Positions 20,901-34,229 are shown, counted from the first letter of the stretch. The stretch is DNA of 64,000 bases from Euryodendron excelsum (GCA_033060915.1 CM065394.1:35862001-35926000); one strand, 5' to 3'. The notes: generated by a model not told the origin, from the letters alone. Translations and numbers: made by a program.

Positions 20901-22856
20901 TAGAAAAAACATAACATCAGCCCAAATAGGAAGTCTTACCATTTGCACTATAAACAGAGAAAAAGCTATAAGGCCAAGCAACAAGTGAAGTGGAATCTCA
21001 TGGAAAGCTTTAAAATTGAATTTCTGTACATTGAGCTTCAAATCAAAATAGCAAGAAATTAAAAGGGTTAAATCAGTCACTTTTAATTGCTGGCAACTAA
21101 GATGCTTATTGTTCTGGAATGGATTTCATGGCCAACAAGTTATGAGGTTTGGAAACAATTTCTATGAGTTCATGAGAAATTACTACCATTTCCTGAAATG
21201 AAGCAAGTCCAATAACTACAAGTTTCCTACAAAGGTTATCTGATACTTACATCTCATGAACAGGAGAAGGGTTGTTGCTACGTTTATGAGAAAGAAATAA
21301 TTCCACTTCAATCACCGCTTTCAGCAAGGCATACACTGCCACCTGTTCAACCATATTAAGAAATGATACCTTTCTCAGTCATTTCATGAATTCATATGAC
21401 TATGAAGATGTTCTATCTCAACTTATTTAACATGTCGTCATTTCAAATGTGAAATGATACATGCAATAACATGGATAGCAAAGGCTCCAAAATATCATCG
21501 AAAATATGAAAAACTAATGGAATCTATATGATATTGGTAAATAAGAAATGAGAACATGCAGAGTTTTGTTACATAGCCTGGTGAGAAAATGGAAAACTGC
21601 CTATGTTTTCATGAAGTTTCTGCATACCTGATATGCCAAGTGTTTATGCCATGCATGGACATCCACCCCAACCCATGCCATTGCAAGCTCTGGACCACTT
21701 CTAGCCAATTCAAGCATCTGAATTGCAAGGGAAAAACTCCTAGCAGATTCATGCAATACCCACAAAAGACAATTGACCCGATTAAATTCCATTTGAGGAT
21801 TATGAGCTGGAGCAACAGGAGGCTCATTCTCACTATTAATCTGATCAGAATCAGCAGAAGAAACTGTCGATGATAATGCTCTTGAAAGAAACCATCTTGA
21901 TAGAACAACTTGAGATGAAGTGTAACGTGCAAGCAGAGTTCTGTATAGAAGGTTACTCCTTGAAAGACCATAATTCTCCTGCTCTTTCTCATTGGTCTTT
22001 GATGTGTAAAGTGCATTTGCCCTCAACTTTACTCTACCCTCTAGTTCGAAAGATTTTCTGAAACATTGTGAGTAAAGGGTAATAGTGAACTTCTCTAACA
22101 CTAAATTTTCAAAAGAAGCAGAATTTAAGGATCTATTTTTTTTTTTTTACATGTAAGATGCTCCATTTTTTTCTTTTCTTTTTTCCTAAAATAGAGGCAT
22201 CACAAGGTCCTTGAACCCCCATGATTTGAGTTTTGAACTCATGAACAGCAGCAGTTACAGGGCGTCTAATCCGTCTGGAGTAACTAATGATCAGAGAAAT
22301 TTCTGAGCTTAACTGGTCAGATTTAACATATGCTTCATCAATTTCGACTTTAATATTCATAAATCAATTGAACAAAGACAGTAAGAACAACATGGTGCAG
22401 AGAATGCTAACGTAAAGTTTGGGATCCAGATTTCACATATAGATTCAACAAAAAGAAATTAAGGACCACACAAAACTAATCAACGCTAAACAAACACTTT
22501 CAGAAATAAATTGATCCATAATTTTGTAATTACTGAAGTATAACTTAACAAGGAATCAAAATGAAATCAGATATTTTTCTATACAAGGAAAAGTGGAGAA
22601 ATCTCATACTATTGTTCATCAGATTTCGATAGACTCAAATTCCTAAATTTGCAGCTCCACAAGTACAACTACATACCAAATTAATTAACAGTGCATAGCA
22701 TCACCTGCACTCAATTGAATCCTTGTACACTAAAACACATACTTACATGTTTACACACATACATACATATATACATATATATATAGAAAGAGAGGGAATG
22801 AGAGCTTACGAATGATAGAAGAATTGGGGGAGTTGAGAAGGCAAAAGGGAGGCCAT
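17510..22856 (-). CDS. LETM1-like membrane protein gene, 13 exons, with one in-frame TAG
   Basis: Exons, 5' to 3' on the minus strand: 22856-22810, 22057-21628, 21342-21251, 20892-20734, 20566-20230, 19858-19740, 19662-19590, 19506-19283, 19201-19145, 19047-18891, 18777-18400, 17741-17682, 17590-17510. All introns are GT-AG and phases match, giving 738 codons. The C-terminal part has the plant LETM1-like signature KREKRKIERTLADIASLLPI followed by a hydrophobic helix and VGHAAMLAAIQKY; another hydrophobic stretch is GVAGIILAISCCAA. Family members are organelle-membrane proteins; LETM1 proper acts in mitochondrial cation/proton exchange, and the role of this branch is inferred only. Codon 634 (18573-18571) is TAG between TWTVL and DMWMGTQ; everything downstream remains in frame. 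Either the allele is truncated to 633 residues, the gene is becoming a pseudogene, or the base is an error. The start MASLLPSQLPQFF is fixed by phase. Confidence 0.85.
17867..17925. repeat. (GA)n microsatellite in LETM1-like intron 11
   Basis: About 29 GA units on the plus strand; the transcript carries CU repeats. It lies in the intron between exons 11 and 12, about 125 bp upstream of exon 12 in transcript sense. Confidence 0.95.
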
Positions 22857-22988
22857 GGAGAAGATGGAGAGAAAAAAGAGAAGACAATGGCATAAAAGGA
22901 AAGCTATATAGGGAGGTGTCACGCGAACCCATTGAGGCTTAGAGAGAGAGTGTATCGAAGAAACCAAAAAACAAGTATTATATATATA
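22415..22988 (-). repeat. Duplicated promoter/exon-1 segment, copy A (proximal)
   Basis: A 570-bp stretch covers the LETM1-like promoter (TATA-like CCTATATAGC), exon 1 and the first part of intron 1. It is collinear and in the same orientation as 24910-25468, with shared blocks such as GGGATCCAGATTTCACATAT and TTTTGTAATTA.GAAGTATAA. The 47-bp exon 1 here is the one nearest exon 2. Confidence 0.9.
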
Positions 22989-24909
22989 CTAGCAATTGAC
23001 CCATGCTATGCACAGTTGATGAAAGGAATAAATTTTTAATAGAGAAGTTTTTATATAAAAGTAAAAAATACAATTAATGCTATGTTATAGCTTGATGGTT
23101 ATAATTTAACTTGAACTGAATTAAAATACTTCATACAATCTCAACCTAAATACAAAAAGCTGATTGTAATAAAAATAAATAATACATTTTTAATTTGAAC
23201 ATTGTAAAGTAAGGTTCTTGTTCTTAAACTATTGGAAAGGTCTATAACCCTTTTTACCATTGGTGCATAAGACTAAGTATTTTAGATAATTACCTACTAA
23301 GTGCATTATATAATGCACAAACAGTTATCAATCTGATTTTCACATTTAATCTTAATACAAATTTATCCCTAAAATATCAGTTTTAATGTAAAGTAACTAA
23401 ATTTTTTTAGCACTTTTTATACAATTGTTAAGTTTTAGTCCTATAAAATAGACTATAGGTATAACCCCAATATCATTTTTAGGAAAATATTGTTCACTCC
23501 AAATTTTGACAAATGCCAATTACGAAAAATATGACTGACTTATGTGTTCATGGTTTGACAAATCTATTGCAACAATTTCATGGTTATCATGATTGCCTAA
23601 ATTAGGCTTATGGCATTATACTTAAAATATCCAACATAACATGATACTATAATATGTATCATAAGATCAAGGTTCAGTTTGACTGGGAAATTGGGGATGA
23701 ACATCTCACTCATTGTCAATTCAATTTTACATATAAAGAAATATATAAACCGTAATTTACTTGATAATAACAAAAAAATGAAAATCTGAGCTTAAAAGGA
23801 TCATGTTAGCTTTGTTGTGGATACATTTTTTAACCGATGAAATTGATCTGGTTTGAAACGTTGATCAAGCCCAAAACTTTGCATTTATATCATAAAATTA
23901 ATGTAGTTAAATGGTTCAAGCTTGCTAAGCAACATGACATAATGGTGCAATGAAGAGCTGAACATACTTAATAAAATACTTATTATTTTTTTATTGTTTA
24001 TAGTAAAATTGAACGTTTTAGAGTAAAAATATTATTTGATTTTCAAATAATTGTTTTACGCAAAAATATTATTTGATTTTCAAATAATTTTTTTACGCAT
24101 TGTATGAAATTAAGGCTATTTGAAAACTATTTTCTTACTAACCAACTATTAAAATTTAAAAAATCTATCCATGGGTTTGATGACTTGTAAGATTGGACTC
24201 ACTTTCACTCTTAATTTAAATACATAATTTAACAAACGAAAATAAATTCGTTATTAGATAGAATATGATAAATATTATTTATTGATTCTTGTTATGTTTG
24301 TTGAGTTTGATTAAGCTTAAAATGTAAATCAAATTCCAAAACTGATACATTTATATCATATAATCAATCTTATCATAAATGGCTACGTCCTCCACCACCC
24401 AAGCTTACTAGGCAGCTTGAAGTACGTATATTTTCTTTTATCCTTTATGGAGTAAAAGTACATTTTTATAGATTAAGAATATAAAAGTCTAAATTAGTTT
24501 TACTATAAATGTTTTGGAAATGGTATGAATTAAGATTGTCAGATACTATTCTTGTACTGGTCAAAGGGCAAAATAGACGAAACTTTAAATAAATAGGAAA
24601 ATGTAAGATGAAAAAACTAAACATTTTGTGACACTTGTCCAATTATTTCTTGACACTTGTATTCTTTTTTAATACAAATTTTTATTTTTTTAGGCGTCAT
24701 TGGAAGAATGTGATATTGTAAGTATTTGGAAAATTAATTAATTGGGTAATATAAAAATGAACAAAATATAGACTGTTTTGAAGACCATGCCCAATAAATT
24801 CATGACAAGTATATTTTTTGCAGTTAGAAAATTTAGAAGTTTGAGGAAAAAAAAAAAAAAAGCATTAGAACTTTCAACCCCAATTGCTACAATATACATT
24901 AGCATTGCA
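22989..24909. other. AT-rich spacer between the two exon-1 copies
   Basis: About 1.9 kb without coding frames. A small local duplication (AAAATATTATTTGATTTTC twice) lies near 24030-24090. Confidence 0.6.
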
Positions 24910-25468
24910 AAATCTGGGATCCAGATTTCACATATAGATTCAACAAAAAAAGAAATTAAGGACCACACACAACTATTCAACCATAAACAAACAATTTCAG
25001 ATATAAATCCGTCCATAATTTTGTAATTAGAGAAGTATAACTTAACAAGGAATCAAAATTAAATCAGATATTTTTCTATTAGAAGAAAAAATGAAGAAAT
25101 CTCATACTAAATGTTTATCGGATTTCGATGGACTCAAATTCTCAAAGTAGCGCGTCCACAAGTAGTACCATTACATGGCAAATTAATTAACAGTGCATAG
25201 AACCACATGCACTCCATTGAATTCTTACATACTGAAAACGCATACATACATATACGTACATATATATATTGTGAGAGAGAGAGCTTACGCGTTATAGAAT
25301 AATTTGGGGAGTCGAAGAGACGAAAGCGAGGCCATGGAAGAAGATGGCGAGAGAGAAGAAAAGACAATGGCGTAGAAGTAAAGCAATATAGGGAGGTCTC
25401 GCGCGAACCCATCGAGGCTTATAGAGAAGCAGTATCGAAGAAATCAAAGGACGAGTATTATATACTGT
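24910..25468 (-). repeat. Duplicated promoter/exon-1 segment, copy B (distal)
   Basis: A direct copy of 22415-22988 placed 2.49 kb upstream of the LETM1-like gene. It retains the promoter-like region (CCTATATTGC), the ATG, the splice donor and the adjoining intron sequence. Divergence is spread along the copy, which suggests an old duplication. Confidence 0.9.
25289..25335 (-). other. Candidate alternative first exon of the LETM1-like gene
   Basis: This copy of exon 1 is also exactly 47 bp, starts with ATGGCCTC and ends at a GTAAGC donor. It encodes MASLSSLRLPKLFYN plus two bases, so it ends in the same phase as the proximal exon 1 and could be spliced to exon 2 at 22057 without a frameshift. 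Whether it is transcribed is unknown; it could equally be a silent relic. Confidence 0.6.
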
Positions 25469-26893
25469 TATATATATTTATACATATACAAGTATGTATA
25501 AATATTTTCAAGACCACTCTCCCTGGGGTAGATCTCCCGCCAGCCCATCAATTTTCAATTTGTTTATGGTCTATTGTATGAGTTTGGGCTTTATGGCCTT
25601 ATAAATTAGGGGGAAAGGCCCTATTGTGCGAAACACTCATATCCCATTTAATACAGTTTTTTTTTTTTTAGTTTTGTTTTTCCATCTTATAAGCAAAAAT
25701 AAATAATTTTTTATTTTTTTTTACTTCTATAAGCTAAAGATAAGCAAAAAAACAAAAAATCTAAAAACAGAATTGACTTTTTTGCTTATAAATTTAAAAA
25801 AAGTCAAACTGTAAAGCCTTATCAAACACGCTTTTAGCGAGTTAAATATGATCAAGCTTGAATAGTTTGGGTTGTTTTATAGCCTAAAAATTAATGTATG
25901 AGTTGATGATGTGAGGAGTCTCAACGTAGGGCAGCTTTCTTTTTGAGTCCTAACAATTTAATTGCATTTCTCCTTCTTTTCAAATTAAAACAACTATCCA
26001 TATGTAGAACTATACTATACACTCATTGTAGCCACCTGAGACCCTTATTTTAGAAATATATTTATGATTGCATAATTTTCAGCATGAAGTAGTATGTGCG
26101 ATTCGCTTTATAAGCGTTGTAAGCATTTTTTTAAAATTTAATTTTAATACATTGTCAGTGACTTAGTGTAGAGCAATCAAGATACCCAAACATTACATGT
26201 CTTTAGAGTTTAAATCTATGTAAATAAATAAATAAACACTACTCATGAAAACGTGTCACATTTTAGTACCGTCTCGTGCAAAAAAACTCTATATTGAGAG
26301 AGTATCAAAATTACACTCTTTTATTGGAAAATTTTCATGTTGAAGATCTTTGAATGGACGACTTCAATACCAGGTTCAGTGGTGATGAATTCCATGTCTA
26401 TTTGTTGTTGCAAAGTTAAATTTATTTTCCTAATCCGCAAGAAGTCTTTTAATGCCTAATCAACATTCTTATATGTGAAGCTCATTCAGAGAAGAAAGAA
26501 GAGAGAGGACAAGAAAAGGAGTAAGCAAGAAGAAAAAAAAGGGCTGCCAGTGTTCATGTGCATCATCTAAGGACTTGGAGCAGAGGTGCAAGTTGATGGA
26601 TGTGAAGACATACAATCAGTTCAAATTGCTTGATCAGAACCAAAAAAGTAATTGAATATATACAACAATGAACCATTTAATGGCTTCTGTACTTTCAAAC
26701 TTGAAGTACTTCAACATAAATGTTACACTAAAACTTGTAATGTTCTGTATTAGCATTGTTTTAGAAGTGTTCTTAACTTGAGAAATATCAGTGTACTGGA
26801 AGAACATTACAGAACAATCCAGTCCAACAAAAAAACTGCTTCAAACTTTCACAGCCACATTGTTCTGGTAACAAAACCTGGCAAAGAAGTTTT
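25469..26893. other. Intergenic region between the LETM1-like gene and COX19
   Basis: AT-rich DNA with A/T runs near 25650-25800. It probably contains the COX19 3'UTR at its right end. No coding frame is supported. Confidence 0.5.
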
Positions 26894-29800
26894 TTACTTC
26901 TCTATCCTCACCTCTTTTTTCTCTTCAGAAGCTTCAACGTCACGTCCCTTTCCAAATCCGAGTTCTGACATTTCTTGCTTCGCCATCAAGTTCCTGCAGA
27001 ATGTCAAAAGTATTAATGAGATGCATGAGAAATACAATACATAATAAAACAGTTATTTACTATATCCCCTTATTCTGCAATACTCATAGAGACAGAAGTG
27101 TGGCTTTTTTTTTAATTTTTTTATTAATGATATTCTTTAATTGAACTTAAGGTGTTACTGTAAATTCGAACAGGTTTGGAACCATGGTTTGATAGTTCCA
27201 CAAACAGCACAATCTCTATTTCTTGTTAAAACCATAACAAAAAGATGATGTCAGTTGTTGGAGACCAGACTACCAGAAATTAGTATGTTAAGGACATTAA
27301 CATCCTCACAAGCAGTAAACAGAATAAGCATACACAGTAGATATAAGCAACCATGCTCTTTATGCGTACTTGCAGACTCCCTTCTGCTTCCAATAACTAT
27401 ACTGATCTATAGGCGAAAAAGAAAAAGGAGAGATACAGGCACTAGATCATCTCTAGATAGACCATAATAATGCAAAAAATTATGCGCTCATAATAAGAGA
27501 GAGAATAACCCCAAGGGGTCGAGCAGTTAGCAATGACCCAGCCTCCAAAAGTGGAGGTCTGAGGTTCAAAACTCACCCCTTTGAGGCCAGCATCCTAACT
27601 GGGGAAACCCAGTTGTTTACTTGATATGTCTTGTCATTGAACTATGAATTATACAAGATACTACTCAAGTTATATGGTTACACCAATAGAAGTGGCTCCT
27701 CCCTTCCCTTTCTCCAAGCCTCCATTCTGAACAATTGTAATGCCTGCATTGAAACATCTTACCAGCTAGGAAAACACGTGTGCACATTTTGGCAAGTTAA
27801 CATGTAAGGAACCTTTAAACTGGAACTACTTATTAGTTGCAAGTATACTGAAACTTGAATGCCAAAGAAAATGACGGAGTGGAGAGTTGAGTAAAGGAAA
27901 GCATTATTAGTCAAGCCTATTGGTTGCTTTTGATTGATATTGTCACATGAGGTGATTAGAAGACAGCGGAAGGAACCAAAACAGCCTTAGAAATGCCTTC
28001 AGTATCATCACCAATATGGGATATACAATAAACAAAAATGTCCATGCGGTAACAGTGAATGTATGAAGCTCAAGACACAACTATGGATTAATGTTTATGG
28101 CCATAATAGTTGAGAATGAAGATGATGGTTTTACGGATGGTTGATGACATAAAAGTTCCATCAATCCTAAATTTGGCATCACTGGAGAAAGACATTTTTT
28201 TCTGGGTAAGTATCCATAAAGAAAATAAGGAATGACACTAACAAAAATTAGTTGGAAAAGTCGATCTAATTCACGGAGTTTTATTTCGACCACTTAGGTC
28301 GGCAGAAATGTGTTTCTTTTTACAATAACAAAGGAGAAAAGCCTATAGGCATATAGAGAAAATGCAAACAAATAAAATAAAAGGATTTTGGCAGTTCCAA
28401 TTTCAGAAGGTTAAGTATGTTACTTCATCAAATTTCTATGTTATGTAGACAAAATTTCACGTCCACTCTTTGACAAAGCAGTATATTATCTTGCCATTAG
28501 GTTGAACATCATTGCAGGCTCAACACATATGTAACCTTATGAGAATGAATAAATGTCAGAAGCTAAAGCTACATTAGACATTTTCCATGAACTATTTATT
28601 TAGAAACACGGGCAATAATGGAAAAATTAATAAAAGAAAAAAAAAAGGAAAACCAAGGAAACTCACTAACTTTTCCATACGACATTCAAGGTACTTTTTT
28701 GATAAGTGCCTACACTTTTCAGATTTATGACCAGCGGATTTGAGACAATTGATGTATTCTATCTTCTCCTGAAACAAAGTCAATGTAATCACAAAAGTTG
28801 AGTTCAAAATCAACAAAGATATCACCAGGAATTCCACTCAAAAAGGTTATAACTTGCAGGAATTTTGTTTGGGCACTGGAAAAAAGAAAAGTACACAGTT
28901 TTCAGATGAAGTCTTTAAGTGATACTACCAGATCACACAGATGCATGTGATCTAAAGGGAAGACTCCTTTTTCTGGTGGTACTGGTCTCACTCCCCTATT
29001 CCCACCAAATGCTCCACCTGCAAAAGTTTCAAAGTTATTTCAAAAAATAAAAAAAAAATCAAAGAGAAAAAAACATCGCACAAATTTTGCTTTTAATATT
29101 AATGAAGAGAATCTGTGTCCTCTACAGATTTAACAACCATGAAAATAGTCAGCACTCAGCAGAGACTACCACAACATGGAGGCCAACATGGTTTATGAAA
29201 AATAATCAAACGTACTTAAAATATTCTTGTTACACAATAGAATAATGGGTCCATATCCAGTTTTCCATATGGAAAGTTGCAGTTCACACCAAAACTCTAG
29301 TAACAACATCATCAAACAGGGATTAGAGGGCAAGAACACTTTTCATTGCCAATGTGGTAAAAGTTTTAGGTAACCCTAATCTGGTCTACTCCAGCTAGCA
29401 CATTTAACATAGAAGCCATATCTCTCTATGCATAGTGATTGTATTGGCAACTCAAAATTTTGTTTTCAATATCACTAAATCAATTTTCGACTTTCAAATC
29501 AATCGCAAATTGGAATTGCTAAGTTTGGACTTTGGACCTCCCATTGAGTTTGCAATACTGCTCTAGAAACATGATTTTTGATGGAAAAAGACATCAAACA
29601 CAGCCATTTGAGCATTGGAATGGGTCCAATGGAATTCATAGTTTGATTAACTTTTACAGGCTATCCATGAGTCACTTAGTCACACACCCATTTAACTAGA
29701 TTTTGAAAGGATAACAAAAGACCTAATTCTTACTGATATTGAACCAAACACATCATGAATTCATATCATCGTCGTCATCATCGCTGTTTTATTGAAATCA

Positions 29801-29896
29801 AATGATGCAAACCAGAAAATAAATAAAAAGAACTAAAGAGAGAGAGTGACGTAAACTGGCGAACGAAAACCTAGAGAGAGATTCACCAGCACTCAT
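26894..29896 (-). CDS. COX19: COX19-like cytochrome c oxidase assembly factor
   Basis: Four exons on the minus strand: 29896-29887 (only 10 coding bases), 29017-28929, 28768-28671 and 26993-26894, with GT-AG introns and matching phases, total 98 residues. The protein starts MSAGGAFGGNRGVRPVPP and has the twin CX9C motif, CDLEKIEYINC and CRHLSKKYLEC, which forms the disulfide-linked helical hairpin of the CHCH fold. The tail has MAKQEMSELGFGKGRD. COX19 proteins are imported into the mitochondrial intermembrane space by the MIA40 pathway and help copper delivery to cytochrome c oxidase. The length equals that of plant homologues. Intron 3 is 1.7 kb and holds a SINE-like repeat. Confidence 0.95.
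27505..27680 (+). mobile_element. SINE-like repeat in COX19 intron 3
   Basis: GGGTCGAGCAGTTAGCAATG resembles a tRNA-derived A-box region, and GGTTCAAAACTC about 50 bp on resembles a B box (GGTTCRANNCC). This is the arrangement of plant SINEs. Ends and target duplication were not resolved. Confidence 0.35.
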
Positions 29897-30013
29897 ATGT
29901 GATTTTCGTTCTGCTGCCCTTGCTTCAATTGCCGCCTGTAAGCTGCTACAGTTGTTCCTGATTTCACTTCAATGAGAAGAGCCGAGAGTTGAAAACTGAA
30001 AAAGAACCCTATC

Positions 30014-30058
30014 TGGGCCAAAGGCCCAGCTCGGTAATGTTAAGATCGAAATTGGGCC
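30014..30058 (-). promoter_or_regulatory. Site II (TGGGCC) cluster upstream of COX19
   Basis: TGGGCC occurs at 30014-30019 and 30053-30058, and its complement GGCCCA at 30023-30028, all 118-162 bp upstream of the COX19 ATG. Site II elements (TGGGCC/T), bound by TCP factors, are known in plant nuclear genes for respiratory-chain components. Confidence 0.55.
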
Positions 30059-30752
30059 AGTTGGTTACCCATGCAGACATTCGTAGTAGGTCTATTGGGA
30101 GATGTTATCCACAGTCGTACCAATACAGTTGAGCTCGCGTTCAGGTTATTATATAAATAAGTTAAATTTGAACATATTTTGAAGATTATTAATTTTTTAA
30201 GTTTAGCTTAAACTCGGTTTGATAAATTTATATGCACTTAAAAATTCAAGTTACTAGAGTTCATCTCAATTAAAAACTCATTTGAAATTGACTTGAAAGT
30301 TAATTACGTCAAGCTCAGTATATTTAACCTCATCAAGATTTTCAAACCAAACTTAAATAACTCTCTGCTCAGCTCGACTCGTCTTGTTTACAATCCTACC
30401 AATATTCCACTCAGGAGCAGATTTATTATGTTGCTAGAGGGCGCACAAGATTTTAACAAAATGTCACGCTTTGCCCCCCAGTTTACTTGCATGCCCCTTT
30501 AGTTTGCTTAGAGACCCTTTGTAAAATATACATACAGATTATATCTATTCTAGCTAAAAGCCTAAAAAATATTTGATTAGACCTCTCTGCAAAAAACTCA
30601 GACAAAGCTTTCTTTTTTTCTTTGTGCATGACCTTTCCCTTTTGTTCTTCCTTCCATTGTTCCCAACCTACACGAATCGATTGTGGCCAACGCTATTCGG
30701 CAATGATCATCAACAACAAGCAAGCTTAATCTAAAATATGTTATCAAACTAC

Positions 30753-30757
<5 letters not shown>

Positions 30758-30822
<65 letters not shown>
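30758..30822. repeat. Compound (CT)n(CA)n microsatellite
   Basis: A CT run of about 18 units passes directly into a CA run of about 15 units, inside the left part of the hAT element. Confidence 0.95.
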
Positions 30823-30823
<1 letters not shown>

Positions 30824-32262
30824 CTTTTTCTAGTTCTTCCATTGAATATCTCTCACAGATTAAGGTGTGAACCATGTGAATCCTATAAGAGAAATGAAGC
30901 CAAAAGAGGAGCCCTTTTTCATATTCTCTATGCAAATCATTTGTACCACTTTGAAACCTTAGTTTCATATTGAAGCCCCAATTTGGTAAGCAAGGTAAGT
31001 TGTTGGAATTTTGATTTTATTTTGGTGTCTTTGGTTTTCTTAAATTTGTATTTTTTTAATTCTAAATCCATTTTGCCCAAATTCCTGAATCAATGATAAA
31101 CTTCTTGGAATTTAATTTGTTATATTCTTTGAATTTAAATCTATTTATTTGGTTAATTGATTAATTTGATTTTATACTGGTTGTGAAGAAAGAGAACTTA
31201 TAATTAATTTTATTATGGTGGGGTGATATGGGGTTGTTCAAATTCATTATATTTGAATATGTTATCTTGGTGGTTGGGGGTTTTATAGATTCTTAGTGGA
31301 TTATGTTTTTTTCTTTGTTATTTATTCTTGTGCCTTCTTCTTCTAAGATAAATGTTCTTTGTTCTTGCTTTATTCAAACATAATTTTGAAATACATGGTA
31401 GCTGTAAGTTTAATCAGTGTCAAACATTGTTCTTCTTCCAAGATACTTGGTTTCTGCTAGTTTAAATAGTTTTTGAAATAGCTGGTTGTGAGTCTTGTGA
31501 CTTAGATTGGTTAATGTTATGTGTAGGTAATTTTTCTAACTGAAGCTAGTTTAAACAGTCATGAAGAGATATTTCAAAAGAAAATCAAAGGTAGAAATGT
31601 CACCTCCTCAAAATGGAGATGATAATTCTTCTTTCTCAAAACAAAGTCGCAATACTTCGATTGAAATCAACTTGTTGAATCTTCTTGCAGATCCAGGGCT
31701 ACGGACTTAGATTATGGATTATGATCCTACTGATCGAGACCAAATCTATAGAGCATATCTACAAAGGGGTCCTTGTCAGCCTTATTGTCATTCTTTTCCA
31801 CAGAAGAAATTTGGACAAAAAGAATGACGGTTTAATGAGGATTGGTATAGTGAATTTCCTATTTGGTTAGAGTACAATATGACAAAAGATGTTGCATTTT
31901 GCCTAGGTTGCTATATTTTCAAACCTAATAATAGAGATCAAGCGGGCAGGAAATTTTTTGTAGGTGATGATTTCTAAAATTGGAAGAAGAAAAATAAATT
32001 TGACATTCATGTGGGAGGCTCCAATAATGCTCATAATCAAGCTTCGAGTAAATGTCAAGACTTATTGAATCAAAAGCAACATGTTCAAACAATTTTTGTT
32101 AAACAATCAGATCAAGCTCTATTTGAATATCGAACACGATTGAATGCATCAGTTGATTGTGTTCAGTTTCTCCTAAAACAAGAACTTGCTTTTCGTGGTC
32201 ACGATGAATCTGAAAATTCAAGTAGTCAAGGAAATTTTCTTGAACTTTTAAAGTTTATTGCA

Positions 32263-34229
32263 TGTTGACTCAGAGTTGATCCCCATATTGATTTTGATGA
32301 TAATCAAACCTTATGTTATTTTACTAATGCATTTACTTAGTGTGCAAATTAATAAAGTTTATAGTTTAGACTTAAAATTGATTTTAAGTCTAATACTTGT
32401 CAAAGTAAATGCACAACAAACTCAAGATCAAGCAATGAATTCCAAGAGCTATGCAATAAACCAAACAGAGTATTGACGTCTATTTTTACTTCAAACAAAT
32501 GATCTGCATTCGAAGAGATTGAAGGTGTTCAAATAAGGCTTTCATCAAACATGTATAGACTCAATAAAATTGTATTGGACTCAAAATGATAGAAGACTTC
32601 ATCAAATTGTGCTAAAGTCAGTTGAAGATGATTTGATTAGGAAGATATTGAAAATGGTCAAGAGAAGACTTCATCAAATGTGCAAAAGATCAAATTCAAG
32701 AAAGTGTGATTGAAAGTTGCTTAAGAAGGAAATTCACATTGATTGCCTAATCTCTACATAGAATCCAAGTGAAGAATTCTTCTAAGATATAAAGAATCAA
32801 TGAAGACAATGTGTATGAAGAAATTTCATCAAAGTTACAAAAGCCTCATTGAAGTGATTTTAAAGAAGAAAGAAGAAAGAATAATTGCTAACAAAGAGAA
32901 GAAATCGGCAATGAAGTATTGTGAAGCTCTGCATAATAGAGAAAGCTTTGCATTGAAAGAGATTGTTCTACAATGAAAGAGGAAGCTTTGCAAACAAAGA
33001 AGAAGAGATCAAAGTCGATTTAAAGAAGCTTTGACAGTTTGGAAATCAAGAAGAAATGAATGCCAAATGAATGATTCAATCCAAATTGAATAGAAGTTAT
33101 CTCTGATGAGTTAAAGAATTTTGATTGATCATCATACCCCAAAGAGAAGACTCCTTGAAGATTTCATATTATTACTGAGATGAACTGGATCATTGGAAGT
33201 CAGAAAGCAGATTTCTGGGCAATGAGCCGACTCATGGAAACGAAGAGTCACCTCATGAAGACAGACGCAAATGACTTGAAGACAAAATGTGCAATGAGCT
33301 GACTCATGGAAATGAGGAGCTGACTATTGAATATAAAGAATCGACTCATGTTGACTGAAGCAAAGTTTCTGTGCAAGAGCCGACTCATGGAATTGAAGAG
33401 TCGCCTCATGAAGGCAGAAGCAAAATAACGTGAAGACAAAATGATCAATGAGCCGAATCATTAACATGAAAAGTAGACTTATGAAGACAGTAGACAATAT
33501 CTGGCAAATGCAGAACCAGAAGTGTCGACTCTTTAAGCCTAGAGTCGACCCCTGGGATAAAACGGCTAGTTTTTCTAACATTATAACGGACTGGACATGC
33601 ATTAAATGAAACCCAACAACCTCCAATGGATGAAATCAATACAAGGGTTTATATATAAGATTCCAGCTGCATTTATAACAAAAAAAAGAGACAAGAAACA
33701 AGCATCTACTGACTGATTAATTGAAATTCCTGAACATTCCTCTTGTCTTCACTTTGTGAGCTTTAATTGTATAATAGACTCTTGCTAGAGAGTTTGTGAG
33801 TTACTTGTATATCTTTATACACATATAAGTAAGAGTTTGAGAGTTCTCTTGAGAAAGAAAAACTCTTGTAAGTTTGAGTGGAGTTTAGACAAAACCACTT
33901 GGTGGCTGAAGAACTTGGGTAGAAGTTCTTGTGTATAGTGAGCTAAGCACTTGGTCAATCAGCATCCATTTGTAATTAGAGATTACATAGTGGAGGAAGA
34001 CTTCAAGGGGATCTTGGGGTGAGAACGTAAACCATGGATTGTGGTTGAACCTTGATAAATCTTTATGTTCTTTTTATTACTCTGTTTTCTTTTTCTCTGC
34101 TGATTACATTGCATTACAAATATATTGATTACTGTTACATTGTTTAGATTAATTTTAATTAATCTTAATTCACATTAATCTTTGAAAAACTCATTTCACC
34201 CCCCTCTTGGGTTGCCTTTTGGGCCAACA
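32263..34229 (+). mobile_element. Solo LTR (about 2.0 kb, probably Copia/Sirevirus-like)
   Basis: It begins TGTTGACTCAGAG and ends GGGCCAACA, and interrupts the transposase at codon level. Flanks are TTGCA (32258-32262) and TTGCG (34230-34234), a 5-bp target duplication with one change. ATTTTGATGATAATCAAA near the start resembles Sirevirus LTR starts. A TATA box (ATATATAAG) lies at 33650. Repeated GAGCCGACTCATGGAA-like units occur at 33220-33460. No coding domain or second LTR is present. Confidence 0.75.

Noticed and set aside
22190..22330. Possible reverse SINE (GAGTTCAAAACTC-like B box) in LETM1-like intron 1
   Set aside because: No convincing A box or ends could be found.
22711..22932. 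Upstream ATG (MGSRDTS...) as the start of the LETM1-like gene
   Set aside because: Its frame ends phase 0 at the GTAAGC donor and would not match exon 2; the ATG at 22856 ends in the required phase.
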